Assembly (NCBI GenBank): GCA_022316685.1
Contig: JAKJHU010000023.1
Span: 3,087,192 to 3,151,191 of the forward strand
Length of the DNA stretch: 64,000 nt
Direction of reading: 5' to 3'
From: Progne subis subis
Taxonomy: Eukaryota; Chordata; Aves; Passeriformes; Hirundinidae
Positions 12,936-24,736 of this stretch are shown here, one piece after another. Made by a program: the position numbers and the translations under genes. Numbering within the stretch: position 1 is the first letter of the stretch; each line of letters opens with the position of its first letter. The notes beneath the pieces are model-generated. The model was not told the origin of the DNA, did not search any database, and saw only the letters and a program-made list of their open reading frames with translations.

Positions 12936-13880
12936 AGAATCATAGTAAGAGAGCAGCATAAGTTGGAAAGGACCTCAAAATACCATCTGGTCCAACATTT
13001 CATGGGAAAGATGAGATTATGTAGAACCTTGTCCAATCTCATCTTGAAAACATCCAGCAAATGGGACTCCATGTCTCTGGGGAGGTTGTTCCAGTCAATG
13101 ATTGTTCTCACTGTAAAAAAATTCCTTCTCACATTGGTATGAGGCCTCTTTCCCTCTTTTTCCTAGGAGCAATTAAAAAACGTGGATGCGGCACTTGGGA
13201 TCATGGTTTAGTAGAGAACACGGTGGTGCTGGGTTAAGGGTTGGACTCAGTGATCTTAGAGGCCTTTTCCAACCTACATGATTCTGTGATCCTATTCCAA
13301 GGCAACTTGGGCTCATTGCCACTTGTCTTCTCCATGTGGCTGCCTGTGAAGAGAGAGCCGCTGTCTTCTTTGCAGCTGCTGACACTGCAATACTATGATA
13401 AGTTGTCCCCTTCTCCGGTCTTCTTTTCTCCAGGGAGAAGAGTCCTAACTCCTTCAAACTTTCCTCACAAGGCAGATTTTCCAGTCCTTTGATCATCTTC
13501 TTGGCCCTCCTTTGGACCCTCTCCAGTCTGTCCACATCTTGTTTGAATTTTTTGGGACCAGAACTGGGTGCTCCAGGGGCAGCTTGACAAGTGCTGAGTG
13601 GGAAGATCCCGTCTCTATCTCAGCCAGCTGTGCTCCCGTGGGTACAGGCCAGGATCTGATTTTGCTCATTGCTGCAGCCCTGCTCTGCTGGCTCAGGGTC
13701 ACTTTGCTGTGCACCAGGGCCCCCAGGTCCCTCTCAGCAGGGCTCCCCAGGCACACATCCCTGTGCTGGGATCCTTGGTTATCTCATCCAGTGCAGGAGC
13801 TGCCACTTGCCTTTGTTAAAGCTGATGCTGTTACTGCTGGTTCACTCTGCAGCCTGTGCAGGTCTCCATGTAAAATGTGT
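12936..13880 (-). mobile_element. CR1 LINE 3' portion, minus strand, interrupted by a second CR1
   Basis: The left end carries the CR1 3' terminus in reverse (GAATCATAG, then TTGGAAAGGACCTC, then TGGTCCAAC). To the right, after an insertion at 13181-13294, the minus strand encodes the conserved end of the CR1 reverse transcriptase. That segment reads [18 protein letters not shown] and then [11 protein letters not shown], at about 13415-13535. The typical CR1 text for the rest of the 3' region continues to about 13880. It is truncated at its 5' end, carries stops and is not functional. Confidence 0.9.
13181..13294 (+). mobile_element. CR1 3' end, plus strand, nested in the minus-strand CR1
   Basis: GGGTTGGACTCAGTGATCTTAGAGG, ATTCTGTGAT and the intervening text are the classic forward 3' end of a CR1 element. 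It finishes in octamer-like ATTCTGTG. It separates two parts of an opposite-strand CR1, which dates it as the younger insertion. Only about 115 bp is present, as is usual for 5'-truncated CR1. Confidence 0.8.
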
Positions 13881-16800
13881 CCCTCTCACTACACAATCTG
13901 GTGTCAGCATTGCCTTTACCCAAAACAAATGAGGTTCAGATACCAAAGATCTGTAGGTTTCAGGCATTAAGGAGAGGCTCTACTTACCCATATGTACAGC
14001 TTATTATACCACCTTCTTCACTGTCCTGGTTTCCCCATACTGCCTGTGCTGAGGCTTCCTGGAGCGCCAGGGAAAGGTGAGATATGTGTCCTGCAATACA
14101 TGTGAGCTTGCTCTGCTTGCTCTACAGACTATCCTGCTTGCCAGCACTCTTGCAAATGTGTCTGGCAATCTGAGGTGGACCCCACAGCTCACTGTGGGGA
14201 TCTGTCTATCTCCACAAACTGGAAAAATGTCTCTTAAAATAGGGAAAAAAATACAGACAGATCCGTAGGATTTGAGTTTCCTCGAGACAAGGAGTCTGTC
14301 ATCTGGGATCCCATCTAGTAAATCAGCTACAAGTCAAGGCATACCCTGTGATAAGAGTTGAGCTCCAATCCCCAGCTGCACAACTTTAATGGCATTTAGA
14401 GCCCTGTCAGGGATCTGAGAACCAGACATATCCAACACAATCTTGTCTCTTCTGTGACTTTCCATCCCCTCCTTTTGTAATGCAGAAGAATGTCCCTTTC
14501 CCCACTGAGCTATGATCCCAGCTGGCACCCTGTTCTTTCCATTCGCTCCAGCAGCTTTTCATCTTGCTTAGGTTTTTGAACAGGACACAATTTATCACAT
14601 CTCTTTGTGCACACTTTTCAGGCTTTCCGTAAGTGTTTTGCTTATCCTGAACCAAGAATTCCCATTCTGTTTTCCTGCTCTCAGACTGTAATCTGAGGTC
14701 TTGGCACTGTTTACAAGCATTACAGCCTAGCAAATTTGCTGCCACACACTGGTCATAGCCCTGGATTCTCCATGTGACCTTAAACATTCATCTTGCCTTC
14801 AAGCTTTTCTTCTGCTGAAGAACTGAACAAAAGCCTCGAGCATGACATATGAGTTTTTAAGATCATCTGGCTGTAATAAAGACTGTCAGCTAGAAAAGAC
14901 AGAGTAAACCTGACAGTCTTCTCCCTCTATCTCCACTAGGCTTAGTTGGAATGTAGTCGATCCCCATAACCAGGGGCAGTAGCAGCACAAGGAAAATATT
15001 TTTGTTGTTCACCTTACATGCAAAATACGTCAGATCAGAATTGTAAAAGGGACCGGTTTTCCTTTTGCAAAAAAAAGTTATGCAATTACTTTCAGGCAGA
15101 TGTAAGTGAAATCTGGCTTTAAGGAGCAAGAAACCCAAATATTGAAAGACATTAGATACAGTCTCTGTGCCCTAGGAATCCCTGTTGTATGTATGTCTGT
15201 GGCACGGAGAGAGGATTAAGAAAAGAGGCACGAGAAAGCATAATTAATGAAAACTTCAATCCTTATCAGATTTAAAATGCAAAAATTAAAGGTGGCACAG
15301 CTGTGTGACTGTTGGGGTGATGGGATAAGAACTTGACAGAGGTATATATGATATTAAGTATTAGGACAAGAAACACCACAGATACATGCACCTCCCTTTT
15401 GCATTCGTGCTCTCAGCACTGCCTATCAAAACTTCAGTCAGATTTCCTTGCAGAGCTGGGAAAAGCTAGGTTAGTGTGGCAGCCTTTGCTACCTTCAGAG
15501 GGTGAGCTTGTAACTCATTCAGCAGAGCACTACAACTCTGAGCACAAGGAGACCCAATCTGCCAATTCTTTCGTTTCCACTGCTGTCTCAGTGTGCTCCA
15601 ACACCCTCAAAATAAGCAGAGTAGAATGCAGTGCAAAGAAATGAAACCAGTGGTTTCATTTCCCTCGTGTAGCACCTTATGGCAGAAACAACTCACAGCT
15701 GGGGAGCAGGAAAGACCAAAGTGTCACATGCTGAACACAACTGCCTTTGCCTGTGTTGGTTGAGAAGTGGACAGGCCATATGTTACATTTCCACTCATTT
15801 CCCCGAATCCACATTAAAAATAAAATACGAATAATTCAAGCTAGCCACGGTTAGTGGTGACTGCAAGTAAAGACATCTGGGCCATGGTTGGTGAGGGGAA
15901 GGAAACAGCCTTTGCAAAAGTGGGGAACAGAGGCCAAACAGAGTTGATAACCTGAGCAGCTCTAGCATTTGGCTAAGATTTTTGTGGGAGCACCTTAGAT
16001 TACAGCTAAAAGCCAAAACAAGACAACAGCAGCATACTACAAGGACTGCCAAGCCCCAAACATGATTTTCCCCCCTTCTGTGTAAATAGGTCACCTTTAA
16101 TGAAATGTTACTGCCCGTGGGAAATCTCACACAACTGGCAGCAGCAAAGAGAATCCAGGGTCACCAAAGCAAGTGTTTGGACATGTCTAATTCCCATTAA
16201 TATTTCTGCCTGAAGGAGGGTTATTTTCTCTTCAACTTTCTCTTCAACCTTCTCCATGATGTGGAAGTGATTCCCTCCCCCCAGGGGAAGTCTTTTCTCA
16301 CTATGTCTCCTCCCTACTGTCTGTATAAAGTCTATATCCATGCTTAGGCAGGATTTAGACAACAATTATTAGTGCAGCATTTTGCACTAGCAACTGTGAG
16401 ACATGGAAACTTGACCAAGAAATTAGAGTCCCTTCACTCTTGGAAAAGACCATTTGTAGTATATAAAGAAAGAAATTATTTTAATAATTTTCATTTTAAT
16501 TTATTTTTACTCTAAATCTACTCTCTCTTTTCTTTAAAACATCTTTCCCATTGATTGTATCTTTGACACCTGTTGAAAAGTAAAAAAAACAGAGATTAAT
16601 TTAAAACAAATTTTTTGGTAGTGAAGTTGCTAAAGCTTGGGCAGAACATTTACTGGTGTGTCCTTGCTGGCAAATCCTGTCTTTAATTACTGACATTTCT
16701 GCGCAGCTCTTGGGTCTTAGCTGCCTGCTCAGAGTGTGGAGAGAGTTAGTGACTGCTGGAACCTGACTGTGCCTTTGCAGAAATGCAATGAAAACTTATT

Positions 16801-17288
16801 CCAGAGCTGTGGTACGACTAATCCCACGGTCAAAGAGCGAGTTGGAGTACTTCTGAAATGTGCACTTTCCTAGGCTATTGCACTGAAATCTCTCTGTTCA
16901 AAAGTACCCTGCAGATATCTATGTCTAGGATCTAGTTTAAGATCCTTTTATAGCAACTGGAGAATGATAAGCAAATCTAGGGCACAATTCATTTCATTTT
17001 GATTTAGGTGTCTAAACCAGGCCAGATGAATCATGCCTCCAAAAAGTTTTGCTTTTTCCACTGACATTTTCATGTATAAAAGGTAGAGACAAGTGATTCC
17101 AGACTGATTACAACGCAGACATGCAAAATGCAAATTTAATTGTCTGAGATTTTTTTAATGAAAAAGGAACCACACCTACAGTTGTTGATTAGTCTGGAAC
17201 AGAAGGGGTGATACTCTCAGTATGAATCTCAAATCATCACAGTTCAGAGGCAGCTGACAAGCCACACACAACAGAAGTTGCTTCAAAT
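13881..17288. other. Region upstream of TASL, no feature beyond repeats
   Basis: Probably holds the TASL promoter and 5' untranslated exons, but none can be placed from sequence alone. No recognised transposon. Confidence 0.5.
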
Positions 17289-17366
17289 CATATGAGAAAA
17301 AGGGGGAAAGCCCTGGCTTCTTAAAAGCATATGAGAAAAAAAGGGCAACTCCTGGCTTCTTAATGA
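17289..17366. repeat. Head-to-tail 39-bp duplication upstream of TASL
   Basis: Units 17289-17327 and 17328-17366 both start CATATGAGAAAAA and end CTGGCTTCTTAA followed by 4-5 variable bases. They differ at a handful of positions. The pair lies about 380 bases before the TASL start codon, in the upstream intron or UTR region. I see no known motif beyond the palindrome CATATG at the start of each unit. Confidence 0.85.
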
Positions 17367-17687
17367 ACTCCAAGACAAAATTAAATGTATTTAAGTATAA
17401 GCTATCACAGCAGCTATTCCATAACAAAAGATTTCTTGTCCCTCTCTCCACAACTCACTTGCCATTGGATGCACTGGATGTGCCATACGTTATGTTATCC
17501 AGAATGTGCTTTGGTGAGATGCAGCACAACAGGGAGACTGGCTGATCACTTCACTCACTGACTCATGTTCCCTAGTAAGGCAGAGACACTCCTGTTCATG
17601 TCCAAATTGGAGACATCTCTTTGCAGCTAGTAACACACTGGGGGATACAATCATGGCTCAGTGAGTTCCAAATGAACTTTTTGTAAT

Positions 17688-17742
17688 TAATTTCTTCTTA
17701 TAATTTTTCTGTCTGCTGGTGGTTCCTTTCCCTTGGAGAAGG
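17688..17742 (+). promoter_or_regulatory. Candidate splice acceptor tract before the TASL coding exon
   Basis: A pyrimidine-rich stretch (tttcttcttataatttttct, later ttcctttccc) ends in AG dinucleotides 5 and 2 bases before the TASL ATG. In mammals the TASL coding sequence lies in one terminal exon preceded by untranslated exons, so an acceptor just upstream is expected. The exact AG cannot be fixed without a transcript. An exon running further upstream is equally possible, for example from the AG after tctctttgc near 17626. Confidence 0.35.
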
Positions 17743-18618
17743 ATGCTGTCAGAAGGTTACCTTCACAGAATCACCTACCTTTGTGAAGACCTGAACCCCA
17801 CACTCTGTAAGAGTTTGCCTGATGAAGAGGTGTATGAAATGAGGTCCGTTGATTATTCTTCCACGGGTGAAGCACAGGGAAAAAGCCTCCTTCAGAGATG
17901 CAGATCTGCTGGCAAGTGCATTTCCTCAGTCTGCTCTAGAGGTAGCAAGCACAGCAGAAGGCAGAAGGATAACCTCCCACAACCTGTCCAGCACCCAACG
18001 CCCACAGGACAGCCACCTCCAGCTACGCATGACTGTGAGGAGCTGACAAAAAAAGTCACCTACCTGGTCCCACCTTCCTGCAAGAGCATTTGCAAGAACT
18101 ACAACGATTTGCACATAGCTGGGGACTATGTGGTGCCAATTAGCTCAGTCACGACAGATTTTGCTTGTGACAGCGGCATAGGCCCCTTCTTGGAGTCCTC
18201 AGAGATTCCTCCCCCCATGGAGTCTGTGAAGGCTCCCCCCACGAGTGACACCATCCACAGGCCGGTCCAAGGCCACTCCTCGTGCTGGCGGCTGGCGAGC
18301 TTGGGGCCCCACCAGCAGCCCCTCTCCGACTCCGCCCTGAACGACTACCTCGAGCAGAAGCTGGTGGAACTGTACAAGCAGTACATCATGGACAGCACGG
18401 CAAACAGGGCATCCCCCACCCAGATCCTGGCCTCGGAGCTAATCATGACTAACGTGGATCAAATCAGCATGCAGATATCACGGGAGAGAAACATGGAGAC
18501 TGTCAAGGCCAAAGACATTGTCATTAGCCGCTTCTTACAAATAGCCAGTGGGAAGATTTCCTCAGAAATGAGCACGCCTACTCTGCATATTTCCCAATAT
18601 AGTCACATCAATGCTTAG
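17743..18618 (+). CDS. TASL: TLR adaptor interacting with SLC15A4 on the lysosome (TASL, formerly CXorf21)
   Basis: TASL is an innate-immune adaptor. It binds the lysosomal transporter SLC15A4 and recruits IRF5 after endosomal TLR signalling. The frame is a single open exon of 291 codons; the human protein has 301 residues. Residues 1-7 read MLSEGYL, identical to the human amino terminus that inserts into SLC15A4. Residues 105-126 (around LVPPSCKSICKNYNDL) and 198-246 (YLEQK.VELYKQYIMD, then SPTQILASELIMT.VDQIS) are the strongly conserved blocks. Residues 280-284, TLHIS at 18580-18594, form the pLxIS motif, with Ser284 as the predicted phospho-acceptor for IRF5 docking. Residues 70-100 are proline-rich and divergent. 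I chose the ATG at 17743 because it matches the conserved start. The frame runs open back to a GTG at 17719, but that adds residues not found in the family. No frameshift or internal stop is seen. Upstream untranslated exons are likely but not identified. Neighbours expected from mammalian synteny (NR0B1, GK) are not in the window. Confidence 0.95.
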   Translation: MLSEGYLHRITYLCEDLNPTLCKSLPDEEVYEMRSVDYSSTGEAQGKSLLQRCRSAGKCISSVCSRGSKHSRRQKDNLPQPVQHPTPTGQPPPATHDCEELTKKVTYLVPPSCKSICKNYNDLHIAGDYVVPISSVTTDFACDSGIGPFLESSEIPPPMESVKAPPTSDTIHRPVQGHSSCWRLASLGPHQQPLSDSALNDYLEQKLVELYKQYIMDSTANRASPTQILASELIMTNVDQISMQISRERNMETVKAKDIVISRFLQIASGKISSEMSTPTLHISQYSHINA

Positions 18619-18830
18619 TGTTTGAATGTTAGAAAGTTTTGATGTTCTTCAAAGTCAGTTTTTAGTTTAAGATACTTTCTGCTTAATAAAAATGTATTTA
18701 CCATCCACCATTAAATAAACCTTTCAGTACATATTAAAGTAAAACAACTTATACTCCTGTGCTGCGCAGCTCCTTTTGTGCACCAGTCAGGTTTAAGTGT
18801 TTTTAATAAACCTCAGACATTAAAAAATTT
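18619..18830 (+). promoter_or_regulatory. TASL: TASL proximal 3' UTR with poly(A) signals
   Basis: Three AATAAA hexamers follow the TAG stop: 18685-18690, 18714-18719 and 18805-18810. The first two lie within 105 bases of the stop, so a very short 3' UTR is possible. The real transcript may use distal sites. No other structure was recognised here. Confidence 0.55.
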
Positions 18831-19858
18831 TCACAGAAAAAAATACTAAAAGCTAAAATGACTAATATGAAACTCTCCCAGGTGGTCAGGTGTTCACTTT
18901 CTTCCCCACACACTTGATGTATCCTTTTAAATTTTCTCTCTCTGGCCTCTGCCATTCTGCCTCTGGGTCTGTGCTTGTGCAGGCTTACACTCATGCGAGG
19001 ACGAGCATGCGCAGTGATGGCACAGCCACAGAAGTACAGAATTTAGGATGTCATCCAGTTCACCTCCTTACCCTTAAGGGCTTTACTTAGGACATCCCTC
19101 AGGGAAGATTTTATATTTTGTTCTTAAAGATATTAAGACACTTTACAGCTCTTTCTATGGTAACCCTAATTATTTAATTGGTGTCTTCCTGTTCAAGAGT
19201 TACCATCCCTTTTTGTGAAGTACAAACTCTGTTTCCAAACAGACAGCAGCCTCCGGAGGGTGTGTGTAAACCTGTGTGCTTTGCACTGACTTGAACCCTC
19301 ACAATGAGCACTGGGGACCTGTGATCACAGACGGACACCACCTCTGCCAGGTGCTTACACACCTGACACTGTGGAAGGGTCATGTGGGGACAGCAGTAGT
19401 AATAAAGGGAGAAGAGGAAGGAGAATTCACCTTTGCTATGAGAATTGCATGTTGAAGAAGGCTTACTCCATAGTCCATTGTATTAATGTGAAGAGTGCTC
19501 TGGAATGCAGAAGAAAAGCTGAAATGCAGCATTTGACACCATGGCTGAACACTTCTTTTGTTAGGTCTGTTGTATCATAGGTCAAGGTCGTTTGAACTTG
19601 ATGTATTTCTGATAGAAGGTCCTATTTTGTAAAATTTCACCAAGTCTTAAAAAGAAGAATAAAAACAATAGCCAAAGCTGCCTCATGGCAAGGGTTGGTA
19701 CCTACTGTAAGTGTTCATAATGTATCATGTATTGACAATGCCAATCCATCATTGGCTGAAATTTCGAATATCAGGATAACGTAAATACAAATTTATACTA
19801 AATATCCATAAAATTATTTCATGTTGTTTACACAGTGTTGTTTTGGCCTTCGTGTTCT

Positions 19859-19872
19859 CCCCCCCCCCCCCC
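19859..19872. repeat. C14 run
   Basis: Fourteen consecutive C bases. It lies about 1.2 kb downstream of the TASL stop. Confidence 0.9.
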
Positions 19873-20167
19873 ATTTGTTTTATTTAAGGCAGGTATTTAT
19901 GTATATTTCAAAAAACAAATGTAAAGTGATAAATGTGTCAGTTTATTCTGTTGCTGCTGGTTTGCCAGGGATTACTGGGATAGCTCAGCATATTTTCCTG
20001 CATGTGCAGGTATACAAAATAAAGTTGCCATGAGAACCTGTGATACTTAAATCCAGAGGGTGTACCTCTGTTGCCATAACAGCCTACCCAAATGCTATTA
20101 TTCAGCAATTCAATACATATAATTTCTGGCATGCGATATTTCTAGACTGTGATCAAATGCTATTTAC

Positions 20168-20190
20168 AAAAACAACAACAACAACAACAA
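20168..20190 (+). repeat. (AAC)n microsatellite
   Basis: About seven AAC units between ATTTACA and GATATTTT. Confidence 0.9.
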
Positions 20191-23100
20191 GATATTTTTA
20201 GGGGAAAACAACAATCATGGTAATGCATGGGCACACAATACACTCTGCATGCATCATCCATTACCAACAACCTGGAAAACGACTTCCAGAGGAGAGCAAA
20301 AGCATTGAAATGTAATAATTTTTATATCCCACAGATACAGATTCAGGCTTTTCGAAAGATGAGGCTTTTGTTCATACCTATTGATGTTCACATCACTGAG
20401 TTTCAGTTGCAAAAGACGTAGTGGAAAGCAACTTGCAGAGCTGAATGCATAAATCAATACCCTTGCTGAAAGATCTGAAAGATCTCCTTCCTCAGAGGAC
20501 ATAATCGATTCTTGCACTCAGCTCTCCCCACTTCACAGACCTCATCCTGGGCAAACAAAACAGCATTTTATCTCTCTTACTCAGAAATCCCAATCATCAT
20601 TTCCCCCCAGACGCGTGGGCAGCACCTGGCCACCATGTCCCCTTTCTCAGAACTGAAGCAGGAAAGAGGACAGCTGGAGAAAGGGGCCAAGAGCTCTGCC
20701 CAAACCCGAGTGGGAACCTCCCACAGCTGCTGTGTCAGGGCTGCAGCCAGAGCCAGGGGCACTGCTCAGAGAACAGCAGTGGAGAAGAACAGCAAATCTT
20801 AAACATACAAAAGCAGGCTCATGAATACAAAGGGCATGTTTGATATTTAGCAGTCAACTACAAACGGTTCCATTCTCAGGCAGCTTTCTTCCAAGCAAAT
20901 CAATTACTGCAGTCATACTGACTTTCAAGGAAAGATCTTATTTTGTATTGTCAGATCGTCGTTACTAATTTTACTTTATTTTATAAAATGGTTATAATCG
21001 TTGCAGAAACTGATTTATTCTGGGAAGACAGCATCAGCCACTTCTTCCCCACATACTGTTATTTTCTTTTCTCTGCCTAAATATAAATGCCCATTTTACT
21101 TTGAGCCCTGTAGTGTGCCTGTCTCTCACACGAATTACACACCAGCCACATCCCGTTATCTGAAGCAACTCTTGGATTTCAGGCAGTTTCTACATAAAGA
21201 ACTGTTTCTTACTTTCCATTATACTCAGATGAAAGTGCGTTTATATCTTTGTCCTCCCTCCATTTCAGCCTAACCTTGCTCTGCACAGGTGCCTCTCTAG
21301 GTGTGCCTGTTTCCTGCTGAAAGCACTTGGATAGTAATTAGGCTGCTATTACCATGACTCAGGTTGTTATCTAAAGCGATTATCGTATTTTCTCTCTTTC
21401 TCTCTCTCTCCCCCACACCTCCTCCTCTGCCTCAGGGTCAAGCATTTAAAGAGAGAGATCCCAGTTTTTTAGTAGCTCTCTTGAATGACTAACCATTCGT
21501 CAAGGGAACATAATTTCTTTACGTGAGCTTATCAAAATGCTGCTAGGAGCCCTTGTGTCTGGGGAGTTTGTGTTGGAGAGGAGAGTTTGAATTCTGCCCT
21601 CACGATGCATCCTAACACTAGGAATATTTTAATATGACTAACATAATTTAAGAAGGCAAAGAAAACTGTGATGGAAAGTTCAGTAACTCTTTAGTTGATA
21701 TTTTGACCAGCTGTCAAGAAGCTGTTCTCAGAAGGATTGTTTATAGCCACCTTCAGCATACTCCAGCAGCTTCCTTCGGGCCTTTTTTGCAGAACATATT
21801 ACTCATTGCTGACAACATGATTATAGCAGCTAGGAATTTTATTGTTTATAGATGTTGTGACTGTGCCTCCAAGATTCTGAGCCCATCACTGTGGCAGATG
21901 AACATCACCTGTGGACTCCAGGAAGGCTGGATGTGGAGTGTGACAAGAAAAAATCCTTGGCAGAGGGAGAAAAGAGAGGGAAAAAGGAGTTTGTCAAATT
22001 TGTTGGAACCTGTAAATCCTACCTTTAACCCCTTTGCTGGCTCTGATTTTTTGTCTTTACCAAGAAACACTGGAGGGAAGAAAAATGGATATAAAGTGCA
22101 GACTGGGCTTTGTGCTGAATGTGAAGGTGAGCATTTCATGCTCTGGTTGCTAGATTCAGATGAAGGCAAAAAGCCAAGCATCTAAAACTGAAATAAATGA
22201 AGTTCTACAGTGCTGACTCCAGCAGGCATATTGCTGGTTTTTCACTTTGGGGAAGCTAGGACCTCCCAGCACCCCAAGGTTCATCTCAATCCCCTTCTAC
22301 TGTCCTTTCAAAGATTGAAGCAGTGGGGATTTATTTAGGGCTATCCCTTCCCTGAGCTGCTTCCTACCACAGGTTTCTCTCTGAGACAGGACCTGCTGGG
22401 ATGTAACCAGCTGCCACTATAAATGGCTTGGGCAGGAGGGGGTAAAACGGGCCGCAGGTTTTGTTACCTTGATTACCAGAAATGCTGTAACATATCTTGC
22501 TGGAATGGACAGTATGGGCTGGGAGGCATCCCTTGTTCTACCAGATTCAGGAGGGATAATTAACAATTTAGGGAAATCAATCACCATGTTGTAGTGACAT
22601 CTCACTGCAGATTTTAAACCAATATTGACATATGAAAGGACACTAACTTTCCACACACCTCATTAAATGCAACCTGTATGTCTACAACAGCTGGTGTGTG
22701 TCTGCTTGGCACCTCTCTGTTCACAGTCACCCCCTCAGACAGACTCATACAATGGACAGTGCTCAGAAGGGACATGAATTTCTCCTTCTTCATTAATTAC
22801 ATAGAGTGTGAGCACAACAGCAGCTGCTTAAATCAATGTATTGGCATCCAAATTGACAGGGCTGGTCTCTAGCTGGTGGAGCCATGTCAGCTAACATGGA
22901 CTGAGACCTGGTCCCCAATCTGTGTTGTGCTGGGTAAAACCATCACTGTCTTTGAAGAGCATTTGCAGTTTAGAAATACATAGCAGAATATGACTAACAT
23001 ATAAAGGAACAGAAGTTTGGGTCAAACCAGAATTATTCTGTGCACTGCAGCGTTACTTCTGCTTCTGCTCTACTGGGAAGAGCTGGCTTACTGTCTCTCA

Positions 23101-24352
23101 GGCATTTCTGCTGACAGGATTAGGATGGCTTTTCGGAACATTAGGCAGGCTTTCCAAGGGCTGAAGGGAACAATGTTCCCGAGGCTCATTCTCAGACCTC
23201 CTTGCAACTCTTTCAGGGCAAGTGGTGAATGAACTACCTTGCTTGAAGTGGAAATTCCCTCTAGGAGTACTAAAAGTGCCTCATTTTGTTAACATCTTGT
23301 TATTACTGACCTCCGTGCTGCTGTCCTTCACAATGTGACACCCCTGCTTTAGCTTTCCACATAGCTGGTCACTGAGAGCTCCTGCATTTCTGCCATGTCA
23401 AAACCTCCAGGACTGCCCCAGCATTTCCCTCCATCCTCCTGCCATGCAAACCCATGTTTGCTGATTTTGGAAGCTATGCTTCTGTGCTCTCTAACCTCCC
23501 CTTGCCCCCATAATCCCCCCTCAGAGATGATCCTGGCTCCCCTAACAACCAGAACAACCAGTATGATGGCAGTCAGAACATCTGGAGGGAACCACTGGGA
23601 AAGGGAGATGGGGAGACTTAAAGGCTGGTGATAGCCTGAGTTCCTATGAGAGAAGCGAGGGGCTCCTGTGAAGGTGGAGGAAGCCCTTGCAGAGCTGAGT
23701 TTGTGAAACATACTGGGAGATGGTGGGGAGCTGAGGAAAGACGTTTCACAATTTTCCCAGTGAAGACAAGCCTGAAGGATGGCAGCACTTCCAGCCACTC
23801 CCTGGATGGAAGAAGTGTCTCTGTACCTATAAGACAGCAATCTTCCCAGCTCCACCCATGGCATTTTTCAAGCACAAAGAGTTGTAGAATCCCACGCGGG
23901 GTTTCATTACTTCCCTCTGCAGCCACATCTGGGTGGGGGACACAAGGGGCCTCTGGCCACAGCAGTTCCCAACCGCTGTGCTGGACAGATGTGTTCCAGC
24001 CTCCACTCCTGCTCCTGGGGATGACACTGGGGGCTGGAGGAGCTGCTGCTGCTGCTGGAGCAGAGGCCACCCAGACACCCCACAACCTCCCTCCAGACAC
24101 CCACAATGGCTTACTCAGCTCTGACCACCAGGTATCTTCCTCCTTTACTGAACTTTGCTTGTTAAACACAAAGTGGGATGGGAGACCTTTCTTAAGAACA
24201 AGCAATGGGAATGGGAAAGACAGGAATTACAGAGTCAGGCCATGCAGAGGGTTTTTTTACAAATTAATTTTTCTGTAATCAGAGATAGACTGTAAGAATA
24301 AAATCATGGCAGAGCTGACTTTGGTATTTTCATCGATGCAATGTCCAGTTCC

Positions 24353-24736
24353 TAACCACAGGAATTAAAACTGGCTCAAACTCTCAAAAGTGAGTGATAT
24401 TTAAGTCATGCCAGAGAAACACAGTTGGGGAAAACAACAACAACAACAACAACAAACTTAAGAAGATGCCATCAGAACCTCTCCACATGCAGATTAAGTA
24501 AAAAAATCTCTTCTTGAACTTTTCAGTCTTACACATTGAATTTATCTTTCACTCTTAGGAGGGAAAATACAGGCTCTGCCATTATTTAAAACAACATTTA
24601 CAATTTACAATTTATCTGGACTAATTGTGAAGCTAATATGCAAACAATGCTTGAAAACATGACAAGTATTTTATTTATGATTTTTTTATTCACAGGAGAG
24701 TGTGTACAATGAAGTGTGTGCATTCTTTTGCATAGC
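24353..24736 (+). repeat. 0.4 kb duplicated unit, copy A
   Basis: It runs from TAACCACAGGAATTAAAAC to GCATTCTTTTGCATAGC. Nearly the same sequence recurs in the same orientation at 30905-31319, 6.55 kb downstream. Shared segments include AGTGAGTGATATTTA, CATCAGAACCTCTCCACA and CAGTCTTACACATTGAATTT. Copy A contains a short (AAC)n tract at 24434-24456. It has no open frame of note and no recognised transposon ends. Confidence 0.9.

Larger units (their letters stand above)
18831..24352. other. Downstream of TASL, no gene recognised
   Basis: It contains the C14 and (AAC)n repeats and a CT-rich tract at 21388-21420. Around 23350-24280 the DNA is GC-richer and open frames overlap on both strands, the longest 210 codons. 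None resembles a known family. Confidence 0.55.

Noticed and set aside
13173..13535. 120-codon minus-strand frame as a gene
   Set aside because: Its first 40 residues are the CR1 reverse transcriptase tail and the rest is CR1 and inserted CR1 text.
17719..17742. Upstream extension of TASL from a GTG
   Set aside because: It adds eight residues absent from the family. The conserved amino terminus starts at the ATG at 17743, and a pyrimidine tract suggests this part is intron or UTR.
21703..22185. 160-codon plus-strand frame
   Set aside because: No ATG at its left end, no recognisable family, and a 111-codon frame lies opposite. Coding character is weak.
23349..24278. Overlapping frames of 210, 195 and 171 codons on both strands
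   Set aside because: They overlap each other on opposite strands in GC-richer DNA, match no family I recognise, and lack visible splice or domain structure.
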